Shown here piece after piece: positions 36,433 to 45,367 of a stretch of DNA of 64,000 nucleotides (position 1 is its first letter; each line of letters starts with the position of its first letter). This DNA is from Chitinophaga horti (lineage in GTDB: Bacteria > Bacteroidota > Bacteroidia > Chitinophagales > Chitinophagaceae), in assembly GCF_022867795.2 (NCBI RefSeq), contig NZ_CP107006.1, forward strand, positions 5,022,001 through 5,086,000. Direction: 5' to 3'. The position numbers and the translations under genes were made by a program. The notes beneath the pieces were generated by a model that was not told the DNA's origin, did no database searches, and worked only from the letters and a program-made list of their open reading frames with translations.

Positions 36433-37569
36433 TTAGTTACCTTGAAAAAATTCAATCACGCTCTGTTGAATATGCTCCAACTGCTCCTGGGAAAGTTCCG
36501 TGTGCATCGGCAACGATAACACACTTTCGCAAAGCTCCTTGGTTACATTCAGCTCGCCGGCAATCCTGCTCTTGCCTTTGAAAGCTTCCTGCTCGTTCAA
36601 CGGCAATGGGTAGTATATCATGGACGGTATACCTTTGTCCTGAAGATAATCCTGCAGCGCCTGCCTCCGTTCGGCCGGCACCTTTAAAGTATACTGGTGA
36701 AATACATGTGTTGAGCGCGGGTTCCTTGCGGGAATCACAAGCCCGGGCACATTCCGGAAAGCATTGTCGTAGAAATCTGCTGCGTGCCTTCGCTTCTCGC
36801 AATACTCATCCAGATGTTCAAGTTTTATATCGAGAATTGCCGCCTGTAAGGTATCTAGCCGGGAATTGATGCCGATGTATTTATGTACGTATTTACGCTC
36901 CTGACCATGATTAGCGATCATGCTTAGTTTAGCCGCCAGCTCCTCATTGTTGGTATACACGGCACCACCGTCTCCGAAACAACCGAGATTTTTAGAAGGG
37001 AAAAATGACGTACACCCGATATCACCTATCGTACCTGCTTTACCATTATATTCACACCCGCTGTATTCAGCGCCTATGGCTTGCGCCGTATCTTCTATCA
37101 CATATATATTATGCTTGCGGGCAAGGGCCATGATAGCATCCATGTCCACACACTGGCCGAATAAGTGTACGGGCACTACAGCTCTCGTTTTCTCTGTAAT
37201 TGCCTGTTCAATAAGATCAGCGGTCAGATTGAAGGTGTGCGGATCTACGTCTACCATAACGGGTGTAAGCCCCAGCAGACAAATCACTTCGGCAGTAGCT
37301 ACATATGTGAAGGAGGGTACAATGACTTCGCTGCCAGGCTCCAGATCAAGTGCCATAAACGCGATCTGTAACGCATCCGTTCCATTCGCACAGGTAATTA
37401 CTTTTTTTACTGACAAGTAGTTCTGGAGATTGATGGCGAACTTTTTAACTTCAGGACCATTGATAAAATTTGCTTCGTCCATGCAACGAATCACCGCTGC
37501 ATCAACGCGGTCTTTGATATGAGCATACTGCCTTTGCAGGTCAACCATTCGGATCGGTTCCATATTCAT
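36433..37569 (-). CDS. wbpE: DegT family aminotransferase (WbpE/WlbC-like)
   Basis: A 378-residue PLP enzyme with ITCANGTDALQIAFMALDLE, the ring-binding Asp in VIEDTAQAIGAEY and the Schiff-base Lys in CTSFFPSKNLGCFGDGGAVY. The last motif (PSKNLGCFGDGG) is highly typical of WbpE/WlbC/DesV-like members. WbpE aminates C3 of the UDP-3-keto-GlcNAc-uronic acid formed by WbpB with glutamate, and the pair share the 2-oxoglutarate/glutamate cycle. It lies next to wbpD and the nucleotide-sugar dehydrogenase. Confidence 0.9.
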   Translation of the reverse strand: MNMEPIRMVDLQRQYAHIKDRVDAAVIRCMDEANFINGPEVKKFAINLQNYLSVKKVITCANGTDALQIAFMALDLEPGSEVIVPSFTYVATAEVICLLGLTPVMVDVDPHTFNLTADLIEQAITEKTRAVVPVHLFGQCVDMDAIMALARKHNIYVIEDTAQAIGAEYSGCEYNGKAGTIGDIGCTSFFPSKNLGCFGDGGAVYTNNEELAAKLSMIANHGQERKYVHKYIGINSRLDTLQAAILDIKLEHLDEYCEKRRHAADFYDNAFRNVPGLVIPARNPRSTHVFHQYTLKVPAERRQALQDYLQDKGIPSMIYYPLPLNEQEAFKGKSRIAGELNVTKELCESVLSLPMHTELSQEQLEHIQQSVIEFFQGN

Positions 37570-37574
37570 TATTG

Positions 37575-38864
37575 TTAAAGTCTGCCGTCTACCAGCGATC
37601 TGTCAAGAAATGATTTTGTATCAAAAATAACGGTCGAATGCCCATTTCTCAGTTCTTTGAAATCGATCTGCAGAAATTCGTTGTGTGCGACTGCCAGTAT
37701 CAACGCGTCATAATAGCCATCTATTCGATCCCTCAACTTAATGCCGTACTCTTCTTCCACTAACTTATGATCTGCGTGAGGATCATAAACATCTACCTGC
37801 ATACCGAACTGGCTTAACTCCCTGTAAATGTCTACAACTTTCGAGTTACGTATATCCGGACAATTCTCCTTAAAGGTAACGCCCAGGATAAGCGCCCTGG
37901 CATCACCTATTTTGAGGCCCTTTTTGATCATTAGCTTCACCACTTTGTTGGCTACGAACATGCCCATGTTATCGTTCACGCGCCTTCCGGAAAGGATTAC
38001 CTGCGGATGATAACCCAGCGATTCTGCCTTATGCGCCAGGTAATACGGATCAACGCCGATGCAATGTCCACCCACTAAACCGGGCTTGTATTTCAGGAAA
38101 TTCCATTTAGTTCCTGCCGCTTCAATTACATCTGACGTATCAATTCCGATGCGATCGAAAATGAGGGCCAGTTCATTCACGAAGCTGATATTAACATCGC
38201 GCTGCGCATTTTCAATGGCTTTAGACGCCTCTGCAACTTTTATATTTGCCGCCCTGAACGTACCCGCATCGATGATGCTTTTATAAAGATGATCCACCAG
38301 CTCTGCAATCTCTGGAGTAGATCCGGAGGTAACCTTTCTGATCTTTGTAAGCGTGTTCACTTTATCTCCAGGGTTGATCCGCTCAGGCGAATAACCGCAG
38401 AAGAAATCGATATTGTACCGCAGCCCGGAAGAGGCTTCCAGTACCGGTACACAATCTTCCTCGGTACAACCTGGATATACTGTCGATTCATAGATTACAA
38501 TGTCATCCTTTTTCAGCACCTTCCCGAGCATCTCCGATGCGCCTAACAGCGGCTTCAAATTCGGCGCCTTGAATTGATCGATAGGCGTGGGGACCGTTAC
38601 AATAAAAATATTGCAATCCCGGATGTCTTCCAATGTGCAGGAAAAGCTGAGTCCTATACCACTACCGCTTTTATGAAGCGACATAGCAGAATTTAAACCT
38701 TCCAGGTCAGCCTCTTTCGTATGATCTTCTCCTTCCCGTAATTCACCAATCCTTTTCTCGTCTATATCATACCCTACTACCGCATACTTTTTGCCAAATT
38801 CAACTGCTAGGGGCAAGCCGACATAACCAAGCCCGATAATCGCTATTTTGTAGTTCTTATTCAT
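37575..38864 (-). CDS. wbpA: nucleotide-sugar 6-dehydrogenase (WbpA/WbpO/TviB-like)
   Basis: A 429-residue UDP-sugar dehydrogenase with the NAD motif IAIIGLGYVGLPLAVEFGKK. The linker region is FFCGYSPERINPGDKVNTLT, and the catalytic Cys is in GLVGGHCIGVDPYYL. The C-terminal substrate domain starts LILGVTFKENCPDIRNSKV. The family oxidises C6 of UDP-GlcNAc or UDP-GalNAc to the uronic acid with two NAD. With WbpB-, WbpE- and WbpD-like genes directly downstream, UDP-GlcNAc is the likely substrate and this is the first step toward the diacetamido uronic acid. Confidence 0.9.
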   Translation of the reverse strand: MNKNYKIAIIGLGYVGLPLAVEFGKKYAVVGYDIDEKRIGELREGEDHTKEADLEGLNSAMSLHKSGSGIGLSFSCTLEDIRDCNIFIVTVPTPIDQFKAPNLKPLLGASEMLGKVLKKDDIVIYESTVYPGCTEEDCVPVLEASSGLRYNIDFFCGYSPERINPGDKVNTLTKIRKVTSGSTPEIAELVDHLYKSIIDAGTFRAANIKVAEASKAIENAQRDVNISFVNELALIFDRIGIDTSDVIEAAGTKWNFLKYKPGLVGGHCIGVDPYYLAHKAESLGYHPQVILSGRRVNDNMGMFVANKVVKLMIKKGLKIGDARALILGVTFKENCPDIRNSKVVDIYRELSQFGMQVDVYDPHADHKLVEEEYGIKLRDRIDGYYDALILAVAHNEFLQIDFKELRNGHSTVIFDTKSFLDRSLVDGRL

Positions 38865-38898
38865 TGCGAATAAATATTTCTTTTGAAAAGGATTTTGA

Positions 38899-39978
38899 TT
38901 AGCGCATAATACTTTTGTACAACCGCACGATCGACAGCAGTATTACGATCATGACACCTCCAAGCACTCCCCCCAGCACAATTCCCTTTAACGGTCCAAA
39001 CCGTGAAATTTTAAGTGGCAATATCGGTGTATCGATAATCTGTATCAGGGGTGTTTCCTGGGCCATCGTCATCTTCGCGATCTCAAGGTTTTTCGTCACC
39101 TCCGCGTACAGGATCGTCAGCATTTGTTTGTCGCGAGTGTTCAGTTCCGTACCTACCATGGCAATACTTCTTGCCGGGTTAAGGTTAAGGTCTACCGACA
39201 TCGCAGCAGATCTCGTTTTACTGTTCAGCAGTGTTTCGATGGAATCGACTGTTGCCTGTAACTTGGTGATGTTCGTCCGGGAACGTCTGGTTTTTGTTTC
39301 AAGATAAAAGCCCGTAGCTTCCTTCACGAGTACTTCTATAAACATCTTGGAGAACGCTTCACTTTCACTGGTGCAGGTTACCGCCACAAAACTGGCCTTC
39401 CTGTCCGGCTTTTCAATTGTAAGGTTCTTGTTGACGATATTTTGATGAAAGATGTTCAGAACACTATCCTGCTGCAGTGAAAACTGCTTTCTGGGCAGAT
39501 CGGCAGGAAAGGAGAGTTTTGCAAGGGCACCTTTTTTCTTCCAGCGTTCCCTGTACTTGTATACGTCGATGTAGAGGTCAGCCAATGTTTGTTCGCGCCC
39601 GTTGTAACTAATGGGGAAAAGTAACGTCTTTTCGATTAGCAATCTGGACTTTAAGTATTCGGTGATGTTGTCGCCGCCCAGTAATCCCGCACCTGCAGCA
39701 GCTCCCAGATCGATCCCGAACTGGCTTGCCACACCGGCGTAAGCGCCTAACGGATTACCCTTATTATCCTCCAGCACAAATGTCAATTCGGCACTATATT
39801 GCGGTGACTTACTATCTGCGTAAAAAAATCCGAGCACTGCCCCAAGGACTGCGATAATAAGTATAAACAGCCACTTGCTGAGCAGGAACCTGATCCACCC
39901 AATCAGTTTAAGCAATATCTCTTTGGGGGACACTTCGTTTTCCTGGTACTTGATAGGATCGGCTTTAGCGTTATCCAT
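38899..39978 (-). CDS. polysaccharide chain-length determinant (Wzz-like co-polymerase)
   Basis: A 359-residue inner-membrane protein with one transmembrane helix near residues 33-50 (LLSKWLFILIIAVLGAVLGF) and one at the C-terminus (GIVLGGVLGGVMIVILLSIV). A large periplasmic domain lies between, including the ISRFGPLKGIVLGG proline-rich boundary. There is no cytoplasmic tyrosine-kinase domain, so it resembles Wzz more than Wzc. It sets chain length together with the Wzy polymerase. It is the second gene of the operon, after the exporter. Confidence 0.85.
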   Translation of the reverse strand: MDNAKADPIKYQENEVSPKEILLKLIGWIRFLLSKWLFILIIAVLGAVLGFFYADSKSPQYSAELTFVLEDNKGNPLGAYAGVASQFGIDLGAAAGAGLLGGDNITEYLKSRLLIEKTLLFPISYNGREQTLADLYIDVYKYRERWKKKGALAKLSFPADLPRKQFSLQQDSVLNIFHQNIVNKNLTIEKPDRKASFVAVTCTSESEAFSKMFIEVLVKEATGFYLETKTRRSRTNITKLQATVDSIETLLNSKTRSAAMSVDLNLNPARSIAMVGTELNTRDKQMLTILYAEVTKNLEIAKMTMAQETPLIQIIDTPILPLKISRFGPLKGIVLGGVLGGVMIVILLSIVRLYKSIMR

Positions 39979-40009
39979 GGAAATAGGTTTTGTCTTAATT
40001 TTTCAACGC

Positions 40010-42478
40010 TTATTTAATTCTATCTAATATCGTGATAATCACCAATGCGAGCGATGCCAGCCCGGTACTTAATCCTACCACTTCACTTCCGGAAAGTCCT
40101 CGTCCTTCTTTCTTTGTAGGTATATATATTTCAGCTCCCGGTTTAACTTTCGGATAGCTGTTGAAAAACAATACGCGTTTTGTGCTTTTTACTTCTCCGT
40201 TAGCATAAACAACATAACTTTTACGCTTCAGGCCTGAACTGGTAAACCCTCCCGCGCCACGCACGTAGTCTCTGAAAGAAAAATTCTTATCGAAACGTAC
40301 TTTTTTAGGGAAATAGATTTCGCCAAAAAGCTGTACAGTCTGCAGGCGTTTGGGAATCCGGATAATATCGCCCTCTTCGAGGAGGAGATCGTATTTAGAT
40401 CCCGGGGAAGCGAGTATTTTATCCATTTGTATTCCTAAGAGTTGTTCTTTCTTAGCGATCGTGTTTTCAAGTTTTGAAACGGCTGTGGTATCTGCCTGAG
40501 AATTATAAAAAATATCCAGTTTGCTGCTCAGTAACAAACTATCGCCTTCGTTCACAAATGTCTTTCTTAACAACACGGCGCCCTCCGGATAAGCCCCAGC
40601 ACGTAGTCCGCCTGCACGACGCAGCACATCCGATATTCTTTCCGTTTTTGAATTGATCGTATACAGTCCTGGATACAATACTTCCCCGTCGAGGTATACA
40701 TTGCCTTGTTCATTGTAAATAGGGGAACGGCGGATTGTCACTTCATCAAACGGCTGTAGAACAAAGCCGGCTGCATCCGTGCGTAAATCTGATGTAATGT
40801 CAAATTGCCGGATGATCGCCAGCGCCGTATCACTTCCGCTATAAGTAGCGTTCCGGACACGCCGCGATATTTCCACATGCTGCAAAGATGCCGCATCCCG
40901 CAGGCCGCCAGCCAGCAAGATCAGGTCTTCGAGGTGCATACTGTCCGCATATGGAAAATAGCCCCCCTTGTTTACTTCACCCGAAATTTTTACCTGGTAA
41001 GATTCGCGTAAGTCTGCTTTATTGAAAATAAATACGCTGTCTTCACGCTGCAATGCATGGGCCTGCGCGCCATTCAACACCTTTTCTACATCAAAAGCAA
41101 CGTAGGCGGGTGAGCGGTCGAATTGCAGGCGGCGGATCAAGCCCCGATTCAATGCCGCTTCTTCGCGAACGCCATCTGCTTTCCTGATCAGATCGGCCAG
41201 CGTCATCCCTTGCGTAAGGGCGTAATCACCCGGGTGATGAACGGCACCGGAAATAGTTACGCGATTCGTATAGGTATTTAAGATAGAGTCTACATAAAAG
41301 CGGTCGCCGGATTTCAGTTTAAAACTCCCGATCTCCGATGCGGGTACGGTCAGCACCTCGCGCTCCTTATTATTAATACGTTGTACACTGATGTTGTCGC
41401 GGTAGGCGATATCGGTATAACCTCCGGCAAAGTCGAGGATAGACTGTAGCGTTTCTCCTTCTTTCGCCTCAAAGATGGCCGGGCGTTTTACCTGGCCTGC
41501 CAGCTCTACACGGGTAGAGTAAGGATTAACGCGAACGATGTCCTGGTCACGCAATACCACGTTATTGCTCATATCTCCGCTGGAAAGAAAACTGTATAAG
41601 TCGAAAGTGGCGACCACTTTCCCATCACGTATCACCTGGATGTTTCGGAACGACCCGTTTTCAGTCGGCCCTCCGGAAACGTACAGCGCATTGGCCACGG
41701 AGGCCAGCGAAGGCAGGGTGTAAGTAGCCGGGGCGCTCACTTCGCCGATCAATAATACTTTGATAGACCGAATGTTACCCAGCGAAATGCTCACGAATGT
41801 GTTGCCGGAACGTATACCGCTATATATAGTAGACAGTTGTTTCGTAATGCGCTCCTTTGCTTCGTCCATTGAAAGGCCATTAACGTACACCGGTCCCAGG
41901 TTCGGGATACGGATGTAGCCTTCCGGCGTTACTTTCAGGCGGTGCTGCACTTCGGAGTAACCATAAACGTCAATCATTATTTCATCGCCGGTTGCCAGTT
42001 GGTAGTTGCCTGGGGTGGCCATGCGAAGGTTAGGTTCGAATGACAGGTTTTTATTACTAAACAATTCCGCGCCGAATATACGACGGCGGCGTTGCTGCGC
42101 CTGGAGTTCCGCCTGGGTCATCGGCTCGGCGCGGGAGTCAGTTTCTTCATCGACGGTACGCGTATCCGCCCTTTGGCCGGCCGCATTATCGCCGTTGCCA
42201 CTGGCAGTCAATTCTTTATCAAGATTCAAAGCCACGATGCGCTGTTTCAGCTTCTGCACCTCAGAGGCGGGGATGCCTTTCTGCTGGGCATAGCTGTCGG
42301 TTTGGTCAAGCGACATCTTATTTTTTTTCATCTCCGCCACAACCTGCCGCACCTGGTCGTCACTGAGGTTTTCGACTTTCATCTGCTTCATCGCTTCAGA
42401 CGACATAGTGGGTACCTGGGCGTTGGCACACAGGGTAACAAGCACGAACAATTGAAGCAACAAAAGTTTTTTTATCAT
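40010..42478 (-). CDS. polysaccharide export outer-membrane protein with SLBB repeats (Wza-like)
   Basis: An 822-residue protein with a signal peptide (MIKKLLLLQLFVLVTLCANA). After a charged linker, the Poly_export domain starts near residue 150 (NYQLATGDEIMIDVYGYSEV). Several SLBB-type domains follow (for example VLLIGEVSAPATYTLPSLAS, VTISGAVHHPGDYALTQGMT, VKISGEVNKGGYFPYADSMH). A C-terminal hydrophobic helix (VVGLSTGLASLALVIITILD) could cross the membrane as in other large Bacteroidetes homologues. It should form the exit channel for the finished polymer. It is the first gene of the locus and follows a leader that can form a hairpin. Confidence 0.9.
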   Translation of the reverse strand: MIKKLLLLQLFVLVTLCANAQVPTMSSEAMKQMKVENLSDDQVRQVVAEMKKNKMSLDQTDSYAQQKGIPASEVQKLKQRIVALNLDKELTASGNGDNAAGQRADTRTVDEETDSRAEPMTQAELQAQQRRRRIFGAELFSNKNLSFEPNLRMATPGNYQLATGDEIMIDVYGYSEVQHRLKVTPEGYIRIPNLGPVYVNGLSMDEAKERITKQLSTIYSGIRSGNTFVSISLGNIRSIKVLLIGEVSAPATYTLPSLASVANALYVSGGPTENGSFRNIQVIRDGKVVATFDLYSFLSSGDMSNNVVLRDQDIVRVNPYSTRVELAGQVKRPAIFEAKEGETLQSILDFAGGYTDIAYRDNISVQRINNKEREVLTVPASEIGSFKLKSGDRFYVDSILNTYTNRVTISGAVHHPGDYALTQGMTLADLIRKADGVREEAALNRGLIRRLQFDRSPAYVAFDVEKVLNGAQAHALQREDSVFIFNKADLRESYQVKISGEVNKGGYFPYADSMHLEDLILLAGGLRDAASLQHVEISRRVRNATYSGSDTALAIIRQFDITSDLRTDAAGFVLQPFDEVTIRRSPIYNEQGNVYLDGEVLYPGLYTINSKTERISDVLRRAGGLRAGAYPEGAVLLRKTFVNEGDSLLLSSKLDIFYNSQADTTAVSKLENTIAKKEQLLGIQMDKILASPGSKYDLLLEEGDIIRIPKRLQTVQLFGEIYFPKKVRFDKNFSFRDYVRGAGGFTSSGLKRKSYVVYANGEVKSTKRVLFFNSYPKVKPGAEIYIPTKKEGRGLSGSEVVGLSTGLASLALVIITILDRIK

Positions 42479-42497
42479 AAGACGTTATAACTTCTCG

Positions 42498-42561
42498 AAT
42501 TGGATAAACACATTTCCGCCCCAATTTTGGGAATTGGGGTGTAAAAACGCAGGCAAATTTA
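42498..42561 (-). promoter_or_regulatory. 5' leader of the polysaccharide operon with competing hairpins and a -7-like box
   Basis: On the minus strand a TAAATTTG box (42554-42561) matches the Bacteroidetes -7 consensus TAnnTTTG; no good TTTG -33 element was found at the right distance. Downstream, CCCCAATT (42532-42539, minus-strand reading) pairs perfectly with AATTGGGG (42519-42526) over a five-base loop. The downstream sequence CCAATT (42498-42503) could pair with the same AATTGG arm instead. Two exclusive pairings in a leader of about 75 bases suggest attenuation or control of translation, but no factor is known. Confidence 0.35.
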
Positions 42562-43113
42562 TTAAAAATAGCACATAAAAGACAGTGGATTGAAAATCAA
42601 TATAAAACAATCGTCAGAGATTGGCAGAGGCCGCATTACATATGCTAATAAACAAAATATCAGACTATCGGCCCGTTGCCGCACAAAATTTGGGTAACTG
42701 AGGGCGCAACAATCAGGTAATGGTACTGGCAACGTCTCCCTTCCCAGCCCCCGTTGTGTCACTCACTTGTACGTTCACCTCCCTATTCCCCTGGTACAAA
42801 CCATGCCATTTCTTGTCTTAATCGAAACTCACCCGAACTTTCCTATAGCGGTTTACGTAAATGATAGGGACGATCGTGCTGTTACATCTTCTTTAATCTT
42901 AATTCGTATCGTTTAAAACTTAAACAACTTAACAAAACACCTACTTGCAAGAGTAGTACAATTGTACTTTTTAGTTGTCATTTTTACAGTTGATTATTAG
43001 CGTTTTAACGACCCTTTGCATCTTTGTGTGATGCAAAAAAAGCGCGTTGATTTGTTGGGTGGAATGCCTTTTTTTGTTTAAATTAGTATTGTAACCATTT
43101 AAACACTATCTAT
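42562..43113. other. intergenic region between the polysaccharide operon and the second ECF gene
   Basis: This stretch separates divergent genes and is A+T-rich. It holds no credible ORF. The visible structure is the 14-base palindrome at 42955-42968, listed separately. A candidate -7 box for the plus-strand sigma gene (CATCTTTG at 43019-43026) lacks a matching -33 element, so no promoter is claimed. Confidence 0.4.
42955..42968. promoter_or_regulatory. perfect 14-base palindrome, possible operator
   Basis: AGTACAATTGTACT is perfectly self-complementary and lies about 145 bases before the start of the ECF sigma gene in an otherwise unstructured region. It is followed by TTTTT. It could be a dimeric regulator site. 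No regulator is suggested by the neighbours. Confidence 0.3.
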
Positions 43114-43614
43114 ATGTCATCCGCTGAATTTAACACCCTATTACTCAGCAATGCTGATTTCCTTAAACCATTCGCCATCACGCTTACCAAGGATGCGGAA
43201 TCAGCAAAGGATCTCTACCAGGAAACAATGTTCCGGGCAATTTCCAACCAGGAAAAATACCTTGCCGGAACCAATATCAGGGCCTGGCTGTATACGATCA
43301 TGAGGAACATCTTCATCAACAACTACCGGCGAAAATCAAAACAACATCTTTGCTTCGACAACTCCGGTAACGAGTTTCTCCTCAATTCGCACCAGGCTAT
43401 TATCGGTAATCACGCCGAATCCGGACTACGGGTAAAAGATATCCAGATGGCAGTGCATCATCTTCCTAACATCTTTAAAAAACCTTTTTTACTTTTCCTT
43501 GACGGGTTCAAATATTTCGAGATTGCCGACATGCTTAACGAACCCCTGGGAACAATCAAAAGCCGGATCCACTTCGCGCGGAAAATGTTGAAAGCACAAG
43601 TCGCACACCACTAG
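43114..43614 (+). CDS. ECF RNA polymerase sigma factor
   Basis: A 166-residue sigma-70 family protein. Region 2 at about residues 15-80 contains LTKDAESAKDLYQETMFRAI and GTNIRAWLYTIMRNIFINNY. Region 4 at about 110-160 contains LLFLDGFKYFEIADMLNEPL and GTIKSRIHFARKML. It is a short ECF factor without extra domains. No anti-sigma gene follows; the next plus-strand gene encodes isopentenyl-diphosphate isomerase after 217 bases. It is one of only three convincing plus-strand genes in the window and is transcribed away from the polysaccharide operon. Confidence 0.9.
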   Translation: MSSAEFNTLLLSNADFLKPFAITLTKDAESAKDLYQETMFRAISNQEKYLAGTNIRAWLYTIMRNIFINNYRRKSKQHLCFDNSGNEFLLNSHQAIIGNHAESGLRVKDIQMAVHHLPNIFKKPFLLFLDGFKYFEIADMLNEPLGTIKSRIHFARKMLKAQVAHH

Positions 43615-43721
43615 CACCCAAACAACGAATCGATTTTTTCGCAACCTCAAGTCATTAACCCATTTATATCGTCTAAGCACTTTTTACCCAACTGTCGTTC
43701 TAACATCAAACCTCCAAACAA

Positions 43722-43751
43722 ACCGCTGCCAGTTAGCAGTGCGGTGCTTTT
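43722..43751 (+). terminator. candidate terminator after the second ECF gene
   Basis: ACCGCTGC (43722-43729) pairs with GCA...GCGGT (43736-43745) with a two-base bulge, followed by GCTTTT. It is weaker than the other terminators in the window. Confidence 0.4.
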
Positions 43752-43831
43752 CGTATGCCATTGCAGGAAATACGCTGAACTTAGTTTACTTTTATAGCTG
43801 ACCATCGTAAAAGACGCCCAAATTTCCGTCT

Positions 43832-44374
43832 ATGTTAAGCAACGCCATTTCCGCCTCCGTGATCCTCGTCGATGAACATGATGAACCTACCGGTATCATG
43901 GAAAAACTCGAAGCACACGAAAAAGGTTTGTTACACCGCGCCTTCTCCGTTTTCGTTTTCAACAACGAAGGACATATGCTCCTGCAACAACGGGCCGATG
44001 GCAAGTATCACTCTCCCGGACTGTGGACCAACACCTGCTGCAGCCATCCGTCGCCAGGCGAAAGCACCATGGCCGCGGCACATCGCCGGCTAAAGGAGGA
44101 AATGGGCTTCGATTGCGGCCTGGAAGAAGCTTTCCACTTTACTTACCGCGCTACGTTCGACAATGGCCTCATCGAGCACGAGTTCGACCATGTATTTATC
44201 GGCCACTTCAACGGCGAGATCACCCCGAACCCGGAGGAAGTAGGCAGTTACCGCTACCTACCCCTGGCGGATATACGTCGGTGGGTGGCGGATAAACCAT
44301 CGGAGTTTACGCCCTGGTTTAAGATCGCACTACCGGAAGTGGAGGCGTACCTGGAGGGCAGGTATCCGGCGTAA
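43832..44374 (+). CDS. idi: isopentenyl-diphosphate delta-isomerase, type I
   Basis: A 180-residue NUDIX-fold enzyme that interconverts isopentenyl and dimethylallyl diphosphate using a metal and FMN-independent acid/base chemistry. The active-site Cys is in GLWTNTCCSHPSPGE and the paired Glu is in NGLIEHEFDHVFIG. The metal-binding region AHRRLKEEMGFDC follows the NUDIX pattern. The length fits the bacterial enzyme. The start at 43832 gives the usual N-terminus, ISASVILVDEHDEPTGIMEK. Its product feeds carotenoids, quinones and the undecaprenyl carrier used by the neighbouring polysaccharide pathway, though that proximity may be chance. Confidence 0.93.
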   Translation: MLSNAISASVILVDEHDEPTGIMEKLEAHEKGLLHRAFSVFVFNNEGHMLLQQRADGKYHSPGLWTNTCCSHPSPGESTMAAAHRRLKEEMGFDCGLEEAFHFTYRATFDNGLIEHEFDHVFIGHFNGEITPNPEEVGSYRYLPLADIRRWVADKPSEFTPWFKIALPEVEAYLEGRYPA

Positions 44375-44566
44375 GCGCCTTGAGCGCCGTTTCCGGCTTG
44401 AATTGTTGAATATCGATTGGGCTGAGCAACCGCCTATTGAGACGCCTCCGTGGGAAGACTCACTTCGTCTGCAATCCCTCATAACTTCTTCTGTTACAAC
44501 ACTTATTAACATCTCCCACGACCCATTTTCGGTATATTCCGTTTCATTATAAACCGAATACACACT

Positions 44567-45367
44567 ATGGGAAATATGACTTCTATCATCAAGTTCTCCG
44601 GCAGAATGGGGAACGTGATCAGCTATCGCGTCAAGGGGGAGCAGCGCGTACGCTCCGTACCGGAGTACGTACACCAGACGCCTGCCACGAAAAGGGCGGC
44701 GAAAGATTTTGGTACCGCATCGAGCCATGCGGCGGTATTGCGCAACGGGATCGTGAAAGACATCGTTACGTACCACGACGATACATTTGCCAACCGCCTG
44801 AACAAGGCGATGGTGGCTATTGTAAAAGCAGATGCACAACGTCAGGCCGGCCGCCGGCAGGTAACGCTGCCTAACCTCCGCGCGCTTGAAGGAATGCAGA
44901 TCAACCAGCACCGCAGCATCAGCTGTAGCTATTCAGCGCAACGTACTTACAATGGCAACATCGAGGTAACGGTCACGCAGCCACGCAAACAGTTCCACGC
45001 CAAAACAAACCTCCTGCAATTCCGCGCTGTAGCCGTGTTCTTCGATTTTGCACAGGGCACTTCGCAAACGATCAGCAGCGAAACGGTAACACTCAGCGAT
45101 CAGCAAACGCCGGATGCATTCTGCCTCACCATTCCGTCCTCTCACAGTGGCCCTTGCATGATTATACTGGAAGCCATTTACTGCAAACTGGAAAATGGCG
45201 TGCCGTACAAAATGGGCAACCGGAAGTTCAATGCCATGGACATCATCGCGATATTGCCACCAACTAAAGAAACGGCTACAAAGCCTGCTACGCCGCCGGC
45301 TGAAAATGAAAAGATGCAGCACACGAAACGCACGGCGAAACGCCAGGCGTACCTTCCACCGGGTTAG
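44567..45367 (+). CDS. unrecognised 266-residue protein
   Basis: No family was recognised. The N-terminal half is basic and reads IIKFSGRMGNVISYRVKGEQ, then QTPATKRAAKDFGTASSHAA. It has no signal peptide and no membrane helix. The middle (about 120-215) has alternating hydrophobic residues suggesting beta strands. The C-terminal 45 residues are rich in Lys, Thr, Pro and Ala and look disordered. The 3' end runs into a 38-base tandem repeat, so the last codons are part of the repeat unit. The TPATKRAAKDFG segment resembles conserved but unnamed proteins of related Bacteroidetes, as remembered. It stands alone on the plus strand. Coding potential is good because of length and uniform codon use. 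Confidence 0.6.
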   Translation: MGNMTSIIKFSGRMGNVISYRVKGEQRVRSVPEYVHQTPATKRAAKDFGTASSHAAVLRNGIVKDIVTYHDDTFANRLNKAMVAIVKADAQRQAGRRQVTLPNLRALEGMQINQHRSISCSYSAQRTYNGNIEVTVTQPRKQFHAKTNLLQFRAVAVFFDFAQGTSQTISSETVTLSDQQTPDAFCLTIPSSHSGPCMIILEAIYCKLENGVPYKMGNRKFNAMDIIAILPPTKETATKPATPPAENEKMQHTKRTAKRQAYLPPG

